NCBI RefSeq assembly: GCF_022539315.1
Contig: NC_066322.1
Location: 17,556,765 to 17,620,764 of the forward strand
Origin: Serinus canaria
Taxonomy: Eukaryota > Chordata > Aves > Passeriformes > Fringillidae
Length of the DNA stretch: 64,000 nt
Reading direction: 5' to 3'
In this document: positions 1 to 13,369 of the stretch, piece by piece
Numbering within the stretch: the first letter of the stretch is position 1
Layout: every line of letters begins with the position of its first letter
Position numbers and translations under genes: made by a program
The notes under the pieces: model-generated
The model's input: only the letters and a program-made list of their open reading frames with translations
Database searches by the model: none
Told to the model about the DNA's origin: nothing

Positions 1-203
1 TAGGCTGGGAGCCTCACTGCTGCCTGGGTTTTGGTTTATCTTAAACACTCTGCTTAGCTGCCCCATGACCACGTTAGCCTGACATCTCCTTGCGAGTATT
101 TGTGAGCTCTGCATACGGCACAGAGAAAGTGGGGAAGCTGTGCCCCTTGAAATGCCCCTGGGCAGTGGTGTGGGGCTGCGAGGGCTCCCTCTGGGGTGAG
201 CAG

Positions 204-254
204 CAGGGTGTGCCATCAGGGTGTGCCATCAGGGTGTGCCATCAGGGTGTGCCA
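204..254 (+). repeat. 13-bp minisatellite, nearly four copies
   Basis: The unit CAGGGTGTGCCAT starts at 204, 217, 230 and 243 with no mismatch, and the last copy stops after 12 bases. It lies in a GC-rich patch at the window's left edge. Perfect copies indicate recent expansion. Confidence 0.9.
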
Positions 255-359
255 GGCAGTGCCAGCAGCCCAGGAAGTGCCCGGTAGCCGTAGGGTGAGT
301 GCCAAAGGGACACTCTGCTGTCGCCCCAGGCACGGCCAAGCTCTTCTCGGCATCTGCAA

Positions 360-1170
360 TGTGGGGAGCCAATTTCAAAACCTTTATTGTTTTGTACAAT
401 ATAGTGTAAATATTTAACAGGGTTGTTTAAAGTTCTTTGTGTTTGCTTAACTGAATCGAGGCAAGGAACATCAATTTTCTGGGACGATTTCTGCTCTGCA
501 CGATCAACAGAATTTCATATTGAAAGATAGTTTATCCATGCAGTCACGCTTATTTTCCAGTTGCCCAAATTAAGACAATCTATAAAGAAATGTTCATTTA
601 TTAGCAACTGGTGTTTGACAGTTTATTTCATGTAAGCCTCCAGCTTTCCTTGGCAAGCTTATTTGCATAATGTGTTATTATGTCTAAATGGAAAACTAAA
701 TGCCTCCATGTGGTCTTTAAATGACAAGTGCTTGTCAGCTTCATGCAATATTCAGAAGTAATAGATCCAAATCACAACAGCACTCACTATGATGTACAAG
801 GAGAAAAAGAAACAAAGCCCAAAAACTTGTTGCGTATCCTTCCCTGACAAATTTACACTTTGGTACAGAATTGTCAATTAGAGTTTTCATTTGTTAAACA
901 GTTGAGTTCAACTGTGAAGGCATTTACTGAAGCTTTATTCTGCACTGCTTTTGAGTAATTACAATTCACACTGCTGTTTTTTGTTTTCTTCATGTTTTTT
1001 GCCCCCTTTCAAACAATGCAGCTCAGGGAATAAGCTTCAGAAAACCTTGGCAAGGTATAGCCAAGAATTTCTGCCTTAATTACTTCTTAATTACTTCTGA
1101 AAACATGAATGCTCCCTGACAATGGTTACAATAGCTTTGGAAGTTCTATTATGAAGTTCATATTTGAAAG
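360..1170. other. Candidate conserved non-coding block
   Basis: AT-rich unique sequence without repeats or open frames. It contains an octamer-like TTATTTGCATAA at about 659-670 and several TTTAAAT and AATTA cores. It reads like a vertebrate conserved non-coding element, but the claim rests on texture only. Confidence 0.2.
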
Positions 1171-4100
1171 CATCCTTGGGTCTTAAATTTGTGCAGTTAT
1201 GTATTAATAATTATGTTAAAACAGAAAAGTGGTGTGTTTGTGTGTGGTTCCAGGTTATCTGAGTATTCAGTGAGGATGAAAAGTCACAGTGCTCGTATAA
1301 ACATTGTCTTCATGCCTTTTCTTGGCATATGTCTGGTGTGCTGCTCTGTCCCTCACAGCTCCTCTACCCTGAGCACACCAGAAAAATCCAAGTGACTTCC
1401 ACCAAAGAAGGAAAATTTAAACTCTGCTTTTACACCAGGGTGGGATGTGGTGTGCTGGCAGAATGAAGGGCTGGGGTTCAGCCAGGAAAAAAACCTGCTA
1501 GCAATTAATGCTACAACATGATACTGTCAAGGGGCAGTTGTGACCTTTAGCAGTGCCACATTTCCTTTTTGATAAATGCTATTATTTCCATCTCATGTTA
1601 AAGGTTAGGAAAAGTAAACAGTATTTTACATAGAAGATTAATTTTTAACTTTTAAAATAGATTGTTATCTTGTTTCCTATTCACTGTGAGGCATGGAGCA
1701 TTCTCAGTTGAATTTGACATTAGCAAGTTCTTTTTAAATTGGCATTAACTGAAGGAAATGGTTTGGAGCAGAGGTTGGGGTATTTTTGTGTTACACAACA
1801 GAAGTCCAGATAGAAGATAGGGAGGAAACAGAAAATATTAGAAGGAATATGCTGTCTCCTGGGTAAATCTGGTGCAAGGAGAGAAAGAAAAATGGTCAGA
1901 TACTGCATGCAATTTTAGCACTAGTCTAAAATACCAGGAAAAATGTATTAGTGTTGGACCGTTGAGTTTGCTGCTTCTAACTGTCCTTTTTGAGTACCCA
2001 GTGTTGCAGGACAAGGAGGGAAGGAGATGAGGCTGAAAGGGACAGAAGGAAAAGAGAGGAGACAAACTGACAGAAGGAAAATGGCACAAGGGGCAGGACA
2101 AGTAGCAAGGACTCGTGTCGCAACTCGTGGGCTGGCCTTGGGCTCAGACTGCTGTTGGGTACCATCAGTCACCACCAGCTGGTCACTTTGCCTCCAAGTA
2201 GCTGAACAATGCAGGCTCAGAGAAATGCCTGATGGTGTAGGTTTTAGGGTTTGGGAAGTGATGGAGATAATAAGCAGGCAAACAAAAAATAGCACACGAG
2301 AAGAACGGGCGTTTTCCTGTCTAACCACCACTAAGCACTGTGGCCAAACAAGTCATCATCAGCCACTCACTGCTGACATTAGTTACTAGAACTTTTTTGG
2401 GGTTTTGTGCCTGTTCTCTCTGTGCGTGCCAGGTTACCTTTGTGCATTGTGTTCAATGAAAAGGGACCAAATACTGCTTCCAGAAGCCAGGAGAGGCTGG
2501 AAGCACTCTGGGTGCACGCCTGACGCTGGATGCCTGGCAGGCTCCTGAGCGAGCCCTCATTAGGGGAGCAGCAACAGGAGCTGCAGTTAATGAGGAGGTG
2601 GGAGTCCTGGCTCAGCAGTGTGTCTGCTGTGAGAGAAGGTGCTGTGCTGCTAATTCCCTTTGGGACGTCAGGGTCAGGCATAAAGCAAGGCAACCCTTTG
2701 TCTGTGTTATTAAATGATGTTTCAGTCCCAGGCCATGGCTTCCCTCTATGATTTCAGCAGCTGCTCTGCTTGATGCAGTTGGTGTAATTAAAGTGGTTGT
2801 ATCACTTGCAGCAGGCCTGGTGTCAGTGGGACAGGAGGTGTTTCCAGCAGTGGTGACCTGTGCCTTGTGCTGCCTCTGCCTGCCTGAGCTGGCCTGGGGC
2901 AGGTGGAGATGCTGTGGCTCTGCTCGCTGGGTTTCACACAAGGCCACTCACACAGGGGACATGCCGTGCTCCAGTGACCCACCTTGATGGGGACACTGTC
3001 ATTTCCTCCACCTCAGGTCATAACTTTCACTCACTCAGAGAAAGAAAGCACACCAGTTGCAAGCAGCAAGGGTATGTTGGCTTGGACCCGTCCTGCACCC
3101 ATCTCTCTCATTAAAGCCCGCAGTGCCTCCCTGGGGCAGGCCCCAGAGCACATGGAGGGCTCCTCCAGGGGCTCCCTTTGGGCTGGGATGAAGTGGGGCT
3201 CCCCTGGCTGCCCAAATGTGTTCCAGGTGCTGGGCAGGCAGAGCGGGCAGCTGACTGGCACTTTGACCAACAGGAACAATTAGGGGAATGCTCAGATATC
3301 CTGATAAGATATCCAGGAAAGTCCAAAGACTTGCTCACAAATATGTAAAAAGTAGCCCTTTGCTGCATGAGCATGCAAATAACACTATTGCTGTAAAAAT
3401 CAGAGGTGGATTGCACAGACTTGACAGCAGGCGACTTGCATGCTCTATCTCCAGTTGGTCTTTTAGATTCTTTGGCTCAAAATGCTGTGCAGCATCATAT
3501 CTCCTGCATCTCACAGCCCAGGGTACTTGCAACAGTTCCTGTAAAGAGTAGCATAAGAGTTATCATCTCATCTTGGCCTGAGTGGTATCTCCAGGTGCAT
3601 GAAAATAAGGATAAACTCTTCATCAGGATTTACTTTTTCCCTGCCAAAAGAACAGATAAAATTATCTGAAGGAAATGGCAATCAGAGTGGATCTCAGTGT
3701 AAAGTGTCCAACAGGGTGAACTTCTCAAAGTACCACCTCTGATTTTACAGCTATTAAAACCCAAGGGCATTTATTTAAAAATCCTCACCTTTTTTTATGG
3801 TACCCTTATTTGAGATTAATTATGTATGTAAAATTCCCAATGAAGAATGCAGCATTCGAGGAACTCATGTTGAGTTTCAGCAGTTAGTCCAGTGATATTA
3901 AAATGAAACAGGACCAACTTTGTAGGGAGCAATTATAACATATTACGGTGTGAATTGCACACTGTGATTAAACTCATAGGAGGTACTCAGCAGCAGCATT
4001 TGCTTTGAAAGGGGCACTGATTGCCATTTGTACTATGCATTTTGGTAATCAGAAATCATTATGGAAAATATTACATCAACTAAACAAATACCTCCTTAGC

Positions 4101-6119
4101 ATCATGAAATAGACAGATTTTTTTTTTAAGTAGCCGTATGCATGTAAATAAATACGTTTTTTCTGCATGGGACTAGCACTTGATCAGCACATGGGATTAG
4201 TATGCTGTCAGGCTACAGCAGGACCATGAGCTGCAGAATGAATGGTTTAAAGTTAAAATACCTCCTGGGGTTGGGTTTGTCTTCATGACTTAACTTCAGG
4301 CTGGTTGCAGTGACACTCTAAACCATCATTTACTTGTGATTTATAAAAATAGCCTTGTGAAAGAATTAAACTAGCAAGAGGTGTTAACGTTTACTTTGGA
4401 AGTCCTGAGTTATTTCTATTAAATGGCTTTCCCTAGGATTTAAGATAGGGGAGTCTTAAAGCTCTTACAACCTATAAAATACTAATGGGCCTGTGTTGCA
4501 AAGGTACTATATTTTTCTGGCATGTTTTGACACCTAATATTTTAAGGGATTTGAAGAGAGCTCCTGTCTAATGGCATTAACCAGTTTTATTAAGGCATTT
4601 TTGCCACTGCCTTCTGAGGGTGCTTCACATTGTCTCATGGAGCAGCACAGGGCTTTTGCACCCCAGGGCCACGCCTTCCCCAAGGCCAGGGCTCCAGCAC
4701 ACAGCAGGGAGGGCCAGCCTGGAAACAGGTCCCACCTGCAATGGCTCAAAGCAAAACTTCATCTCCAGCCAACAAACCAAGCAGCTGCTCACTCGGGGAT
4801 CCCCCTTCCCCTTCCCGTAGATAAAGTAATCTAGATCAATTCTGTAACATTTCTGGCAGCTGGGGACCATGTGATTGTTTTAAAGACATAGACTCATCTT
4901 CACTGTATCTTGATCATTTTCCCTCCTTCTCTTTCTGCCATACCATTTTGATTGCTTAACATAAGGTCTAATGTCAAGTAATAATAAAGCAATTACAAGA
5001 AATACAATTCATTCTAAAGTGCATTAAGCAAGAACTAAATTAAGGCACATAATTAACAACAACTAAAAAAAAAAGGAAGATACATTAAGGATAAAATGTT
5101 TTAACCCCTATATTTCTTCCAGCTTTAACTACCTTGGCATGAACTCAAAACTGGTAGGGAAAAAATATAGATTCTATGCAGATGCAGTAGGGCTTTTACT
5201 GATTTATGAAGGGAGATTCACAGATCTGTCAGGCATGATCCTTTCTATATAGTAATAGACTCAGTTTAAACTGTCATGATAATTTTTTTTACTTGTCCAT
5301 CTGGTCCAATTATTAGAAAATTGTACTCAAGAAGGCTCCAATAACAAACAGGAAACAGCTCAATATTTCAAGTTGCCAGTATTTTTCTCATATTTGTTCT
5401 TTTTAATTAGAGAGCATACCAAGTTCCAACCACAGGACCCAGGCATTTATTAAGTGATGGAGAAACAGCACTATTTTATTGACTAATTCCCCAGGCTTTT
5501 ATTATGTTTCCTAGCAAAATGTGATTTATAGGAAAGTTAATAAAGGTATCCTCACCTACTGCTCCTGGAGACAGGACATCTACAAGGGGCAGACATTCAG
5601 ACTAATAAGTGAAATCACAAATCTGGAAGCTGAAATTGGATTTTATTTCTGTGAGTGCAGCAAAGAACTGATGCAGGCTTGGGCATTTGATATCTCTATC
5701 TTAACTGGCTTTGCCTATAAAATGAATGTAATAGTTTTTCTAGATTTTCACATTCTGCTAACTAATTATAGCACTTACATTTTTTTAAAGATTCAATGCC
5801 AAAAAAAATCATTAAAGTTTTGCGTTCTCTGTACCACGACCCATTTCTTCCTCCCAAATGTCTGAGGCTTTTTTTAGTGACTGCATTCCTGAATTGAAAG
5901 TAACAACTTGAAAGTGTGTTATTCCCAATTTCTTGTCACACTAGGACTGTTTTTTTCCCTTTTTATAGCCTTTCCTGTATGATTTGTTCATGAAGGGAGC
6001 ATTGTGGCATGGGGACACTCTGTGGGCTCTGCTGATGCCTGAAGGGTGGCATCAGGACAGAGGAACACTGGGGAGCTTGGCCCTGGTACATACATCCATT
6101 CCAAATCCAGCTAGAAAAA
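1171..6119. other. Intergenic, no gene recognised
   Basis: Unique AT-rich DNA with one GC-richer, CpG-poor patch at about 2,470-3,280. Short frames in that patch exist on both strands, lack recognisable domains and overlap one another. The 114-codon frame at 5521-5865 is unrecognised. I see no RNA gene or intact mobile element. Confidence 0.6.
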
Positions 6120-6420
6120 AGAAATAATACAAATTGGACAAAGGCAATTTAAAATAAATGCATTGATTCTCATTCTTAATAAGGTTAGGCATGCAATTGT
6201 GTGATGACTAATTTGTGTGCCTAATTACCATGATTGTATGTGCAAATCAAGTAATTATGGGAGTAAATAACCATAATCATTTATTTTCATGGGTAATTAT
6301 TCAATTTTATGCACAATGGCAATAATTGGGTGTGCAAATTAAGCATGCAATTGTGCATGCATATTCAACACACACTTGTGTGTCTAATCTTTCCATAAAT
6401 CTTTTTTTTTTTCTGATTAT
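6120..6420. promoter_or_regulatory. Candidate enhancer: dense POU/homeodomain-like motif cluster with internal repeats
   Basis: About 300 bases rich in TAATTA, TGCAAAT and ATGCAAT cores. GCATGCAATTGTG occurs exactly twice (6189-6201 and 6343-6355) and TTGTGTGYCTAAT twice (6213-6225 and 6376-6388), in the same order. AATTATGG and CCATAATC form a short inverted repeat near 6,253-6,280. This looks like a developmental enhancer grammar or an old internal duplication. It lies about 24.6 kb upstream of PTBP2 exon 1; any target is unknown. Confidence 0.35.
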
Positions 6421-6655
6421 TTTTCCTGTTTCCTATCCTTTACTCTGGTGTAGCATTACTGGGACACTCTTGCTCGAGGTAAGGATTTGAAAACTCTTCT
6501 ACTCCAAACCTTCCTGACTTTTTAGTGGTTAATAGTTCTCCAGTGCAAATGGACTGCTCTCTTGAAAGATGGCTTTTCATTCTTGGTCTTAGTGCAGGTG
6601 TATCTTTTCCTAATTAGGCAGGGAATTTCTAAATGGGAGACTGAAATAGATACCT

Positions 6656-6696
6656 TCTAAATAATATCCTAAAATATCTAAATAATATCCTAAAAT
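6656..6696 (+). repeat. Two-copy 21-bp tandem repeat
   Basis: TCTAAATAATATCCTAAAAT occurs at 6656-6675 and again at 6677-6696, identical over 20 bases. Small recent duplication. Confidence 0.85.
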
Positions 6697-9047
6697 TTCA
6701 AATTCGTAAGTTTGTAACCTATTAAAGATATTTCATAGAAAAGGGTTTTTCTTCACACCTATCCACAATTACCTTGGGGTTTCAGACATAATAGTGCCTT
6801 TGTCACAAAGAGGAACTTCATACTGCACTGCATTGGAGGAGATGTCCCTAAGCTGCCATTAAAGGCAAGGAAAACATTGCACCTCTTTGCTTACCACACA
6901 GGTCTGATTTACAAAGCACTTTGGCACTGACCTAATTCAGTTCCCACTTAAGACACGTAGAAAGAAATCCCATTGACCTCAATACGAGCAAAGTTTATCA
7001 CTGCTGAGCGCTTCTAAAAATGTCACCCCACTTTTCTGTCTTAAGACCTGAATTTGTAGGCACATAATTATCTTTAAGCATAAAGCATAAGCAGATCTGT
7101 TATATGCTCAGATTCTTGCAGCTGCAGGAGTCTGAGTGACGTTGCTGTCAGCGAGGAGCTGATCCCCAGGTGCCAGGTCGGTTATTCCCGCGTGGCTCCA
7201 GGGCAGGTGTGTCCCAGACGGAGCTGCTGGGCTGTTCCCAAGTCATGCCTGTGGCTGGGGTACAGCACATGCAGCTCAGCCCAGTCTGGGCAGCTGTTTA
7301 GAGCCCTGCCTGTACAGAACCCATGCCACAGGGGCTGCAGTTTGTCACTCTTTCCTCCCCACCTCTTCCTGCAGCAGGGAGGCAGGGGAAGCACCCTGGC
7401 TTCACTCTGCCTCAGGAGGAGTGGCTCATTGCTCTGTTTAACCAAGGGATTTAATTTCCATTGTTTGTCTTTTGTGTCCCTTTTCATTCAGATAAATTTC
7501 CCCAGCCTCATTGATGCTAATCTCATTGTTCAGGAATCAGCAAAGGGTAATTAGTTTCTGCAATATTGATCTATCTGTCACAAGATCATGGCCTTTCATC
7601 ACACACTATCTCAGGTGTTTTCTAACTAAGCCCAGGGAAAAGGAGCAGAGCTGTTCCATGATGCTCAGTGTCAGGTGGGGAGGTCTGCATGGTGCGTGGC
7701 AGCAAGTCCCACCACCCAGACTGGGGCATCCAGCCAGCAAAGCCTTCCAGTCCCAGCCCCACTTGTCATCATCCCAGAAAGGATTTCCTGACCTTCTGGG
7801 TGGGTAAAAAAATAGTGACAAGAAGAATCAAACCTCCCACCCTCAACCTGTTTTGAAATTTCAGAAGAGAAATTAATTCTCTTTTTAGCTATGAAGTTAT
7901 TTTTCTCAGCATGGTATGGTTTCCTGTGGCAAGAGGTTATAAAGGTCAAACCTAGAATATAGCTCATTTTTATTGAGATAAAACAGCTTGCTCATGTTGC
8001 AAAGCATTTCTCCCAGCTGTTTCATTTCATAGGGAATTTTTAAATTTTAGAGTTTAAAGCATTCTGAAGTAAAAAAAAGACTCAAAAGCAGAGCTTTGTA
8101 TAAAAAAAAGCTGTTTTGCTGAGTATTCTCCTGGCAGCAGTGTCAGATCTTCAGCACAACTTGGCTTCCCAGCTTGGGATGGGACCTGCAGCCTTGGGCA
8201 GAGAGTCACACATTGTGACCCGTCTCTGGGGCTGAGCCAACTCAGCTCAACGTGGTGTCCCACTCTAACATGCCCTTTTCCCAGAACCATGAGCACTTTC
8301 TGAGCTCTTCCTCTCTGCCAAAGAGGTCCAGATGTTTCCTCATGTGCAGTCTTTAACTGCCAGACTAACTCGGCTCTCTGCTGGAGCCCATCAGAAGGTT
8401 GCATGCTCAGTTCTGCATTTCACATCACTGAGAAGCTATGTAATGTAATCTATTCTTTAAAAATATAATGAACAAGAAACTTTCATTCCAGAAAAGTTTA
8501 GCTACACTTTAAGGGCTGCTATTGTTAAATTTTATGTATCCTACCCATAATATTGTCACCTTTAAATATATATACACACACAAAGCCATTTTGAATTATA
8601 ATGTCTAGGAGAAGATAGTTTTCAAAATATCCATAAATGAGGATAATTGAGCTGGCTTCCTACATAGTAATATGGCCACTGAAGTCGAAGTGGAGAGATA
8701 AGTCACTAATTATAAACAATAAACACTGAATGTTGTCATTTTACAATTCTGCTGACTTCACAGGGCTGCAGCTGCCTTATGGAAAGTCTCACTAAATGTT
8801 TCTTTGTGTAAGAACAATTCTGCTTATATAGCCTATATTTTCCATATTTCCCTATCCTTGTTCTGACTTACTGGAAAGATTTGCATTAAAAAAGTATCTT
8901 TGTTTCTTAAGAGTTCATCTGCTTTCCTGCTTATCATGCACATGCTGAGAAAATGAGCTCAGCATCAACAAGAAAGGCCTGTTTTCCCCAGGTCAGAAAT
9001 CTCCTTCTGCCATAATGAATGGGAGTGACTTGGAGACAACGCCTGAT

Positions 9048-9102
9048 CTGCTTTTTCAGACAGATTCAGTGTCCTGCCTCCTGCTTTTTCAGACAGATTC
9101 AG
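9048..9102 (+). repeat. Two-copy repeat, period 33
   Basis: A 22-base segment beginning CTGCTTTTTCAGACAG and ending ATTCAG is present at 9048-9069 and exactly again at 9081-9102. The copies are separated by 11 bases. Confidence 0.85.
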
Positions 9103-12100
9103 AGATAGTGCTCCAACCTGACAGTATGTGACCTTGGAGAACTTTGGAGAATACAGGGCAAACTGGAATTCCAAGTTATTAATTTGGACTTAAAAAATCC
9201 CTCTGGCTATTCACAGAAATATTCCTGCTGAAGAGGAATTGATGTCCAAAAATGTCAGAATAAACAACTGAACAAGAATCCTAGAAAGCCAATTGGATGC
9301 TTGGCAGGGTTGAACACCAGAGCTTGAGGAGCATCTACATCTGCAAAAAGGCTCAAAATAATGCAGTTGCATTAGTTATTATATTCTTGTGCCTGAATAA
9401 AGGTTGGCTTTGTGGTGAGCTGAACAGAAAAAGCAAGTGATTTCTCCTTGTGAGATTGGAACCTTTTGTTTCTTGGTAGCTTAACCAAGAAGAAGCAAGG
9501 ATTTGCTGGAGAATCAAGGATGTTGCCCTGCCTGTGTGGAAACAGAACACAAAACAGAGCATTCACTAGGAAACAAAAGCAATGTTAATTTAGTAAAAAT
9601 ATTTTTAAATGCTTTCATATGAGAGGCAGCCAAACCCACTAACAGTCATATGTTACCACTGTTATTGCCACTAATCAAGTCATGCCCTTCTCTTCCCCAG
9701 TAAAATGCCTTGTGCCCTGCTGTTTGTCACACTTGTCTTGTTACTCCTGATTACACCTGTTTGAGAATTATCCTTTTACTTAAATAGAACAATGCTGTTG
9801 TCTCAGGGAGGCCGTTACTTGTTCCTTATGACCACTTAATGCCATCCTGCAGAGCAAAATCATTCCTTTGTTTGCTCACCTGGGCTTATGTGGTACTGGA
9901 ATGTGAATAAGAAGTGATCACTTGGGCATCCTGTTTCATACCAGTCTTGTGCTGTCCTCCTGGCAATGGCAAGAGTATTCATAAGGTGACCTTGGGCCTT
10001 GGTTGATACCAGTGTCTTGGGCAGAGAGAACCCAGCTCAGACCAGTTGCTACACTACAGACTGTGGGTTTCTACTTCATGTGCATTTGAGAAGTTCCCCT
10101 CTACCAGCAGCCAGTTGTGCTACCTGCTTCTTGTTTTGTGTAAATGAGCTCTCCACTTGCAGTGGCTATGCTTCACAGGAGTGTCTCCTGCCCTCTTGCC
10201 CACGCAGAGTGACAGAGGCTGTGCAGCAGGGCTCCAGGATGCCTCAGAACAGCAATGGAACAGGTACAGTGCAGGGCAGGACAACTGCAGAACTCTGCCT
10301 CCTGCTTTACCAGACTCCTCTTTGCTTCCTCTGGTGCCTTGGACAAGATCCTTGGTCTTTAGCAGCAAAAACTAGAGCATCTTCCTCCTGTTTCCTACCT
10401 ATACAATAAATTCAGAGTGCTGCTTGCACAGTAGTATTCTGTTGGTAAGGCAGCGAGGAGATTCTGTGACCATTTGCTCGAGGGCAAGATTTGCATCTGT
10501 ATTTGTCTTGCTATCATTTAGCTATAAAACACAGGAAGTAATCTTTCCTATGTCACAGGCATGATATAGGCAGCTCAATTAAAGTTTATGAAGCATGATC
10601 TGAGATCCTTTTTAACTCAGAGCTTTACAGATATGCAAAGCAAGATTTTCAGTTATTCATTACTGTTTATGATAGTTCACATCTCACTTTTTTCAAGCAG
10701 AACAGTACCTTGCTCAGGAAATAAGCCTGCTTTCATGGGAAAGAACATGATTTGAGGAGGAGACAAATATGTTAATTATTATTTACATATTATAGCTTCT
10801 CTAGCATATAATTTTATCCACATATATGGAACACACTACATGGACTGGATGGTAGGACTTTATGCTATGATTTCTCTGCTTCAAAATATATCATGCTCAT
10901 GTATGCTAGTCTGTAGAAATACGCTTGGAAATATTTTGAGACGTAGCATCTGATTTTTCTGTTGACAGTAATCTGCCTGTGGTCATATAAAATACCTCCT
11001 AGCTTAGATCTGACAGTGAACACCGAGGATTTGTTTGCGAATGGTTTAGAAAAGAAGATTTACTTTGCTTTGAGGGCAGCTGGGAAGACTCATTTTATTG
11101 GATTACAGAAAGTGAGAGCAGTAAATAAAACCTGATCCCCAATATTTAATATATGAGTGTCATGAAAGAAGTAAAGATTAACTGTCATGTCAAGATGCAG
11201 TAACTGTAAGTCTGCTGGCTAGCTATTTAACTGATAGAATTAAGGGAGGAGCAAACAGAACCCACCTGCCCACCCTTTGTTTTTCAGAAGACTGAGAAAT
11301 GGAAGCTTTGAATTCTAACAGGCAAAAGGTTTTCTCATCATTTGCCAGCTCTTTCTCATCTCACTGATTTGAGTGATCCTGCCAAGTTAGATGAAAACAG
11401 TATCTTTAAACTGTCTCAAGACACTCTGATAGATCACTGTAGGTCCAATATTCTAACAAAAGCATGCAATTTTCATCATCAGAGCACTGTTCTTCTTTAT
11501 TTAGGCTCACCATTAAACTGGGAAATTCTTATCTAATTAATTTGGTTGTGTAGCACTCATGGCATTATTAGGAGCAGGTGAAGCATCTTCAGTCTAACTC
11601 ACAATCCCTAAACTGAATCTGAGTTTTTTGGTTCATACTTTGTACAGATTGAAATGCTAAAGCTTTTTTACTGGCTTCATTTGAGCCTCTATCACAGCCC
11701 TGAATCAGTTGTGGAGCCCCCGTATCAATGAATAAGGTAATTATGTACATGAACTAAAAATAACAGAGTGATACACTGTGACCTGCCACAGACTCTTCCT
11801 GAATTTATATGAACCAAAACACATTAGCAGTGAATAACATCTTGTTATGGAATCCTTAGAAGTGATATAAAACCAGTTTTGTTGGCACATCTGGGGTCAT
11901 GACAGCCTATTTGATGGAACAGCAGATACATAGGAAAAGTTCAGCATTGTGCCTCAGAACCTGCTGTTGTTTCCCTAAGATGACCTAACATCCGTGGCTT
12001 GAAAAACCCTCAACATTTCAATCTGCCTTTGGCTTATATCAGTAAGTTCTGTCAATAAATGAATATTTGCAATTTTAGTTAAATATCAGGCATTTACAAA

Positions 12101-13369
12101 AAGCATGGGAGCGTGATCATAATTACATTATAACTACATTTTCTCTGTCATCTTTTCTTGGACTCTGTGTCAACAGTCTCCATACAAAAGAACTGCTAAA
12201 GGCACTTTGGTTGTAGGCTCAGTGCTGCCACTTCACATTTCTGGCTTTTGAGCTAAGATTTAACCACAAAGCCTCAGCTGAACTTTGTGGCTATGTACTT
12301 AAAAGATGAGTTGGCACCTTTAAATCAGTTCAGCCCATGGGCCCAGAGGAGAGAAAAGTCAGCTCCAGAGAGCACACAGATGCACTGAAGCTTTTTCATC
12401 CACATGTGGGCAAACTTTTATGTTGAAGCTATATTAAATTGCCAAAGGCAAACAAAACTACTTTGCTGGGTAGTCTTAAAGTTTATTTTTACCTGATGAT
12501 GACATTTGCATTGGGAGTGAGGTACAGCAGCAGAAAGCCCACAAGGGCAGCATCAATGGAACAGATATTGAAAAGAACAAAAAAAACCCTGTTTCTTTTT
12601 AAGTCCTCCATACTTGTAAATGTGAGACCTATTGCTGAGATAAATGAAAGGGTCATGAGCCAGCACACCAGAGGAGGATGAAATAGCACAGCTGCATGGA
12701 ATACAATACTGACTTTTCAAAGTTTGTTTAAAATCAGGGCAGCCGGTCCAGCCCAGTCTGGCTCGGCCCAGGGTTTACTGAGGGGAATGTGCACTGCCCT
12801 GGGCAGCTCTGCAGCTCTTGCAGTCTGGGACAGCATTTTCATAATGAGCAGTGTGTCACTAACCATGTATCCCACAGCCTGCCCTTCCCTGGGGCCTGAA
12901 GCTCTGGCTCCCCATCCATTCCCATCCTTTCCCAGCTGGTTCCAGAGCAGGTTCTCCTTCCCTCTCTCAGGCTCAGATGGAGCTCCCAGCCCAGTGTGAA
13001 ACCCCACCTGGGTCCCACTGCTCAGGGCTGCCCGTGGGCTGGGCTGCTCCACGGCCCTCCAGGGCACCTCTGGAGAGGGGGACTAGGAAAAACTGGGAGC
13101 AGCAATGGACCATTAGCTGCACCTACAGGGCTGCTGCCAAAATATCTGAAAAGCTTGTTTTAAAAACCAGTCTGATTGCAAGTAGGAGTAATTTCAGTGG
13201 TCTGCACTTCTTGGCTCTTATTTTGTGTATTGCAGTATGTGTCAGTGAGCAGAACTTAATAATACTTCACCCATATGAACCTTGGTGATTGCATGCAGCT
13301 TCAAGAGAATAACAAAATTAATTCTCTGATGACTTCACTGTCGTTTTGGGGAATAATAAGCTGACCTCT

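Larger units (their letters stand above)
6421..13369. other. Intergenic, no gene recognised
   Basis: Mostly AT-rich unique sequence with GC-richer CpG-poor patches (about 7,130-7,400 and 12,730-13,080). It contains a 21-bp-period duplication at 6656-6696 and a 33-bp-period duplication at 9048-9102. Open frames are short and overlapping on both strands. Nothing else could be assigned. Confidence 0.6.

Noticed and set aside
1948..2389. Overlapping 120-127-codon frames on both strands
   Set aside because: Complementary open frames with no recognisable protein; a local effect of composition.
5521..5865. 114-codon frame in the flank
   Set aside because: No domain, no similarity I recognise, and no promoter or splice context. 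One frame of this length in 64 kb is not unusual.
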